A program made the position numbers and the translations under genes. The notes beneath the pieces are model-generated. The model was not told the origin of the DNA, searched no databases, and worked only from the letters and a program-made list of their open reading frames with translations. DNA of 49,879 nt from VRUE01 sp036379955 (GTDB lineage Bacteria > Actinomycetota > Thermoleophilia > Solirubrobacterales > 70-9). The first letter of the stretch is position 1. Every line of letters starts with the position of its first letter. Location: contig DASVFR010000036.1 of NCBI GenBank assembly GCA_036379955.1, forward strand, positions 1-49,879, given 5' to 3'. Below are positions 49,403-49,879 of the stretch, in pieces.

Positions 49403-49879
49403 TCAGAGCGGGATTCGGGCTCCTAGCTGGTACGCCGTCAGCACCAGGATCGAGAGCTTCAATGTCCTGTCGCGAGACAGAGCCGCGAGGGGCAATGGCC
49501 AGAGGAGGTACCAGGGGAGGAGCCAGGCGGTGGCTAGGAGGAGGCCGAAGGTAGCCCAGGCGGCGGCTCGCAGCCAGTCGCCGCCGCGATAGGTCCAGAG
49601 GAGGAGGTAGGTGACGAGAGCGGCGTAGAGGACCAGGGCGCCGACTCGCATCGCATCGGGGTCGAAGCCGCTGAGGCAGGACGCCAGGATCGGGATGCTC
49701 ATGTAGCTCGTCCGCCCCTGGTTCTCCCCAGCGAGCGCAAAGGCGTCGAGCCAGTCCCACCCGAAGGCAGCGTACGCCGCGAGCCCAATGACCCCGGCCG
49801 CCATCCCCGCCCCAATCGCCAGCCGACCAAGTGCGCCGACGGGCCGAAAAGCGCTGATATAGAGCGCTTTTCGGCCCGT
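49403..49879 (-). CDS. Polyprenol-dependent glycosyltransferase (GT87/DUF2029-like), 3' part
   Basis: The C-terminal 158 residues of a multi-helix membrane glycosyltransferase; the frame is still open at the right edge, so the 5' part lies outside. Helices VGALVLYAALVTYLLLW, WATFGLLLATAWLLPWYLLW and the WYLLWPLPLAALS segment are typical of the C-terminal half of polyprenyl-phosphate mannosyl/glucosyltransferases. WDWLDAFALAGENQGRTSY fits the extracytoplasmic loop. An ATG at 49804 exists but would leave only the last helices, so it is not taken as start. The first 14 codons in view run through a palindrome. Confidence 0.75.
   Translation of the reverse strand, partial: TGRKALYISAFRPVGALGRLAIGAGMAAGVIGLAAYAAFGWDWLDAFALAGENQGRTSYMSIPILASCLSGFDPDAMRVGALVLYAALVTYLLLWTYRGGDWLRAAAWATFGLLLATAWLLPWYLLWPLPLAALSRDRTLKLSILVLTAYQLGARIPL
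49839..49879. repeat. Palindrome at the right edge, inside the glycosyltransferase frame
   Basis: Perfect 17-bp arms (49839-49855 and 49863-49879) with a 7-nt centre. It ends exactly at the window edge, so it may be longer. Read in frame on the minus strand it encodes TGRKALYISAFRPV without a stop. Confidence 0.75.

Overview
This window is high-GC actinobacterial DNA. The gene content fits a Gram-positive, menaquinone-using aerobe: a b6f-like quinol:cytochrome c oxidoreductase with a fused c-type heme subunit, a six-gene MCE cassette, trehalose synthesis by two routes, and a fused siroheme-decarboxylase-like gene between hemB and hemL. Frequent GTG/TTG starts and several apparently leaderless genes agree. 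My best guess is Thermoleophilia (Solirubrobacterales-like). That placement is inferred from gene content and style, not from a marker comparison.

Layout. 0-4.6 kb: a YmdB-type phosphoesterase, a gamma-glutamylcyclotransferase-fold protein, a secreted repeat protein and an ABC-2 exporter pair. 4.8-12.9 kb: a bioenergetic run on the + strand with hemB, a two-domain siroheme-decarboxylase-like gene, hemL, a small unknown, Rieske protein, cytochrome b, cytochrome b/c fusion, the menaquinone methyltransferase and a long-chain polyprenyl diphosphate synthase. It supplies heme, quinone and the complex that uses both. 13-15.4 kb: a zinc-ribbon protein, tatA, tatC (the Rieske protein carries a Tat-like motif), a membrane-anchored helical protein and tRNA-Lys(CTT). 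15.4-29.4 kb: an envelope block with two members of a secreted protein family, a large MMPL/RND protein and six overlapping MCE genes. 29.6-34.5 kb: dnaB interrupted by a complete LAGLIDADG intein, a DnaC-like loader and purA. 34.5-38.1 kb: three related lipoproteins, a divergent TetR regulator with a palindrome between them, and a third member of the secreted family. 38.1-40.7 kb: rpsF-ssb-rpsR-rplI plus a membrane protein. 41.2-44 kb: convergent OtsA-like and TreT-like glycosyltransferases. 44-49.9 kb: response regulator-histidine kinase-HtrA operon, a small FlgM-like ORF, thiL, an LPG-synthase-like membrane protein and the 3' part of a polyprenol-dependent glycosyltransferase.

The most unusual feature is the number of hairpin-forming palindromes. 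Some lie between genes. At least three lie inside reading frames without breaking them (HtrA N-terminus, ThiL, the glycosyltransferase at the right edge). Two of them, 37 kb apart, are copies of the same 47-bp element. The second recurrent signal is a TANNNT hexamer 6-7 nt before the start codon of many first-in-operon genes, which points to leaderless transcripts.
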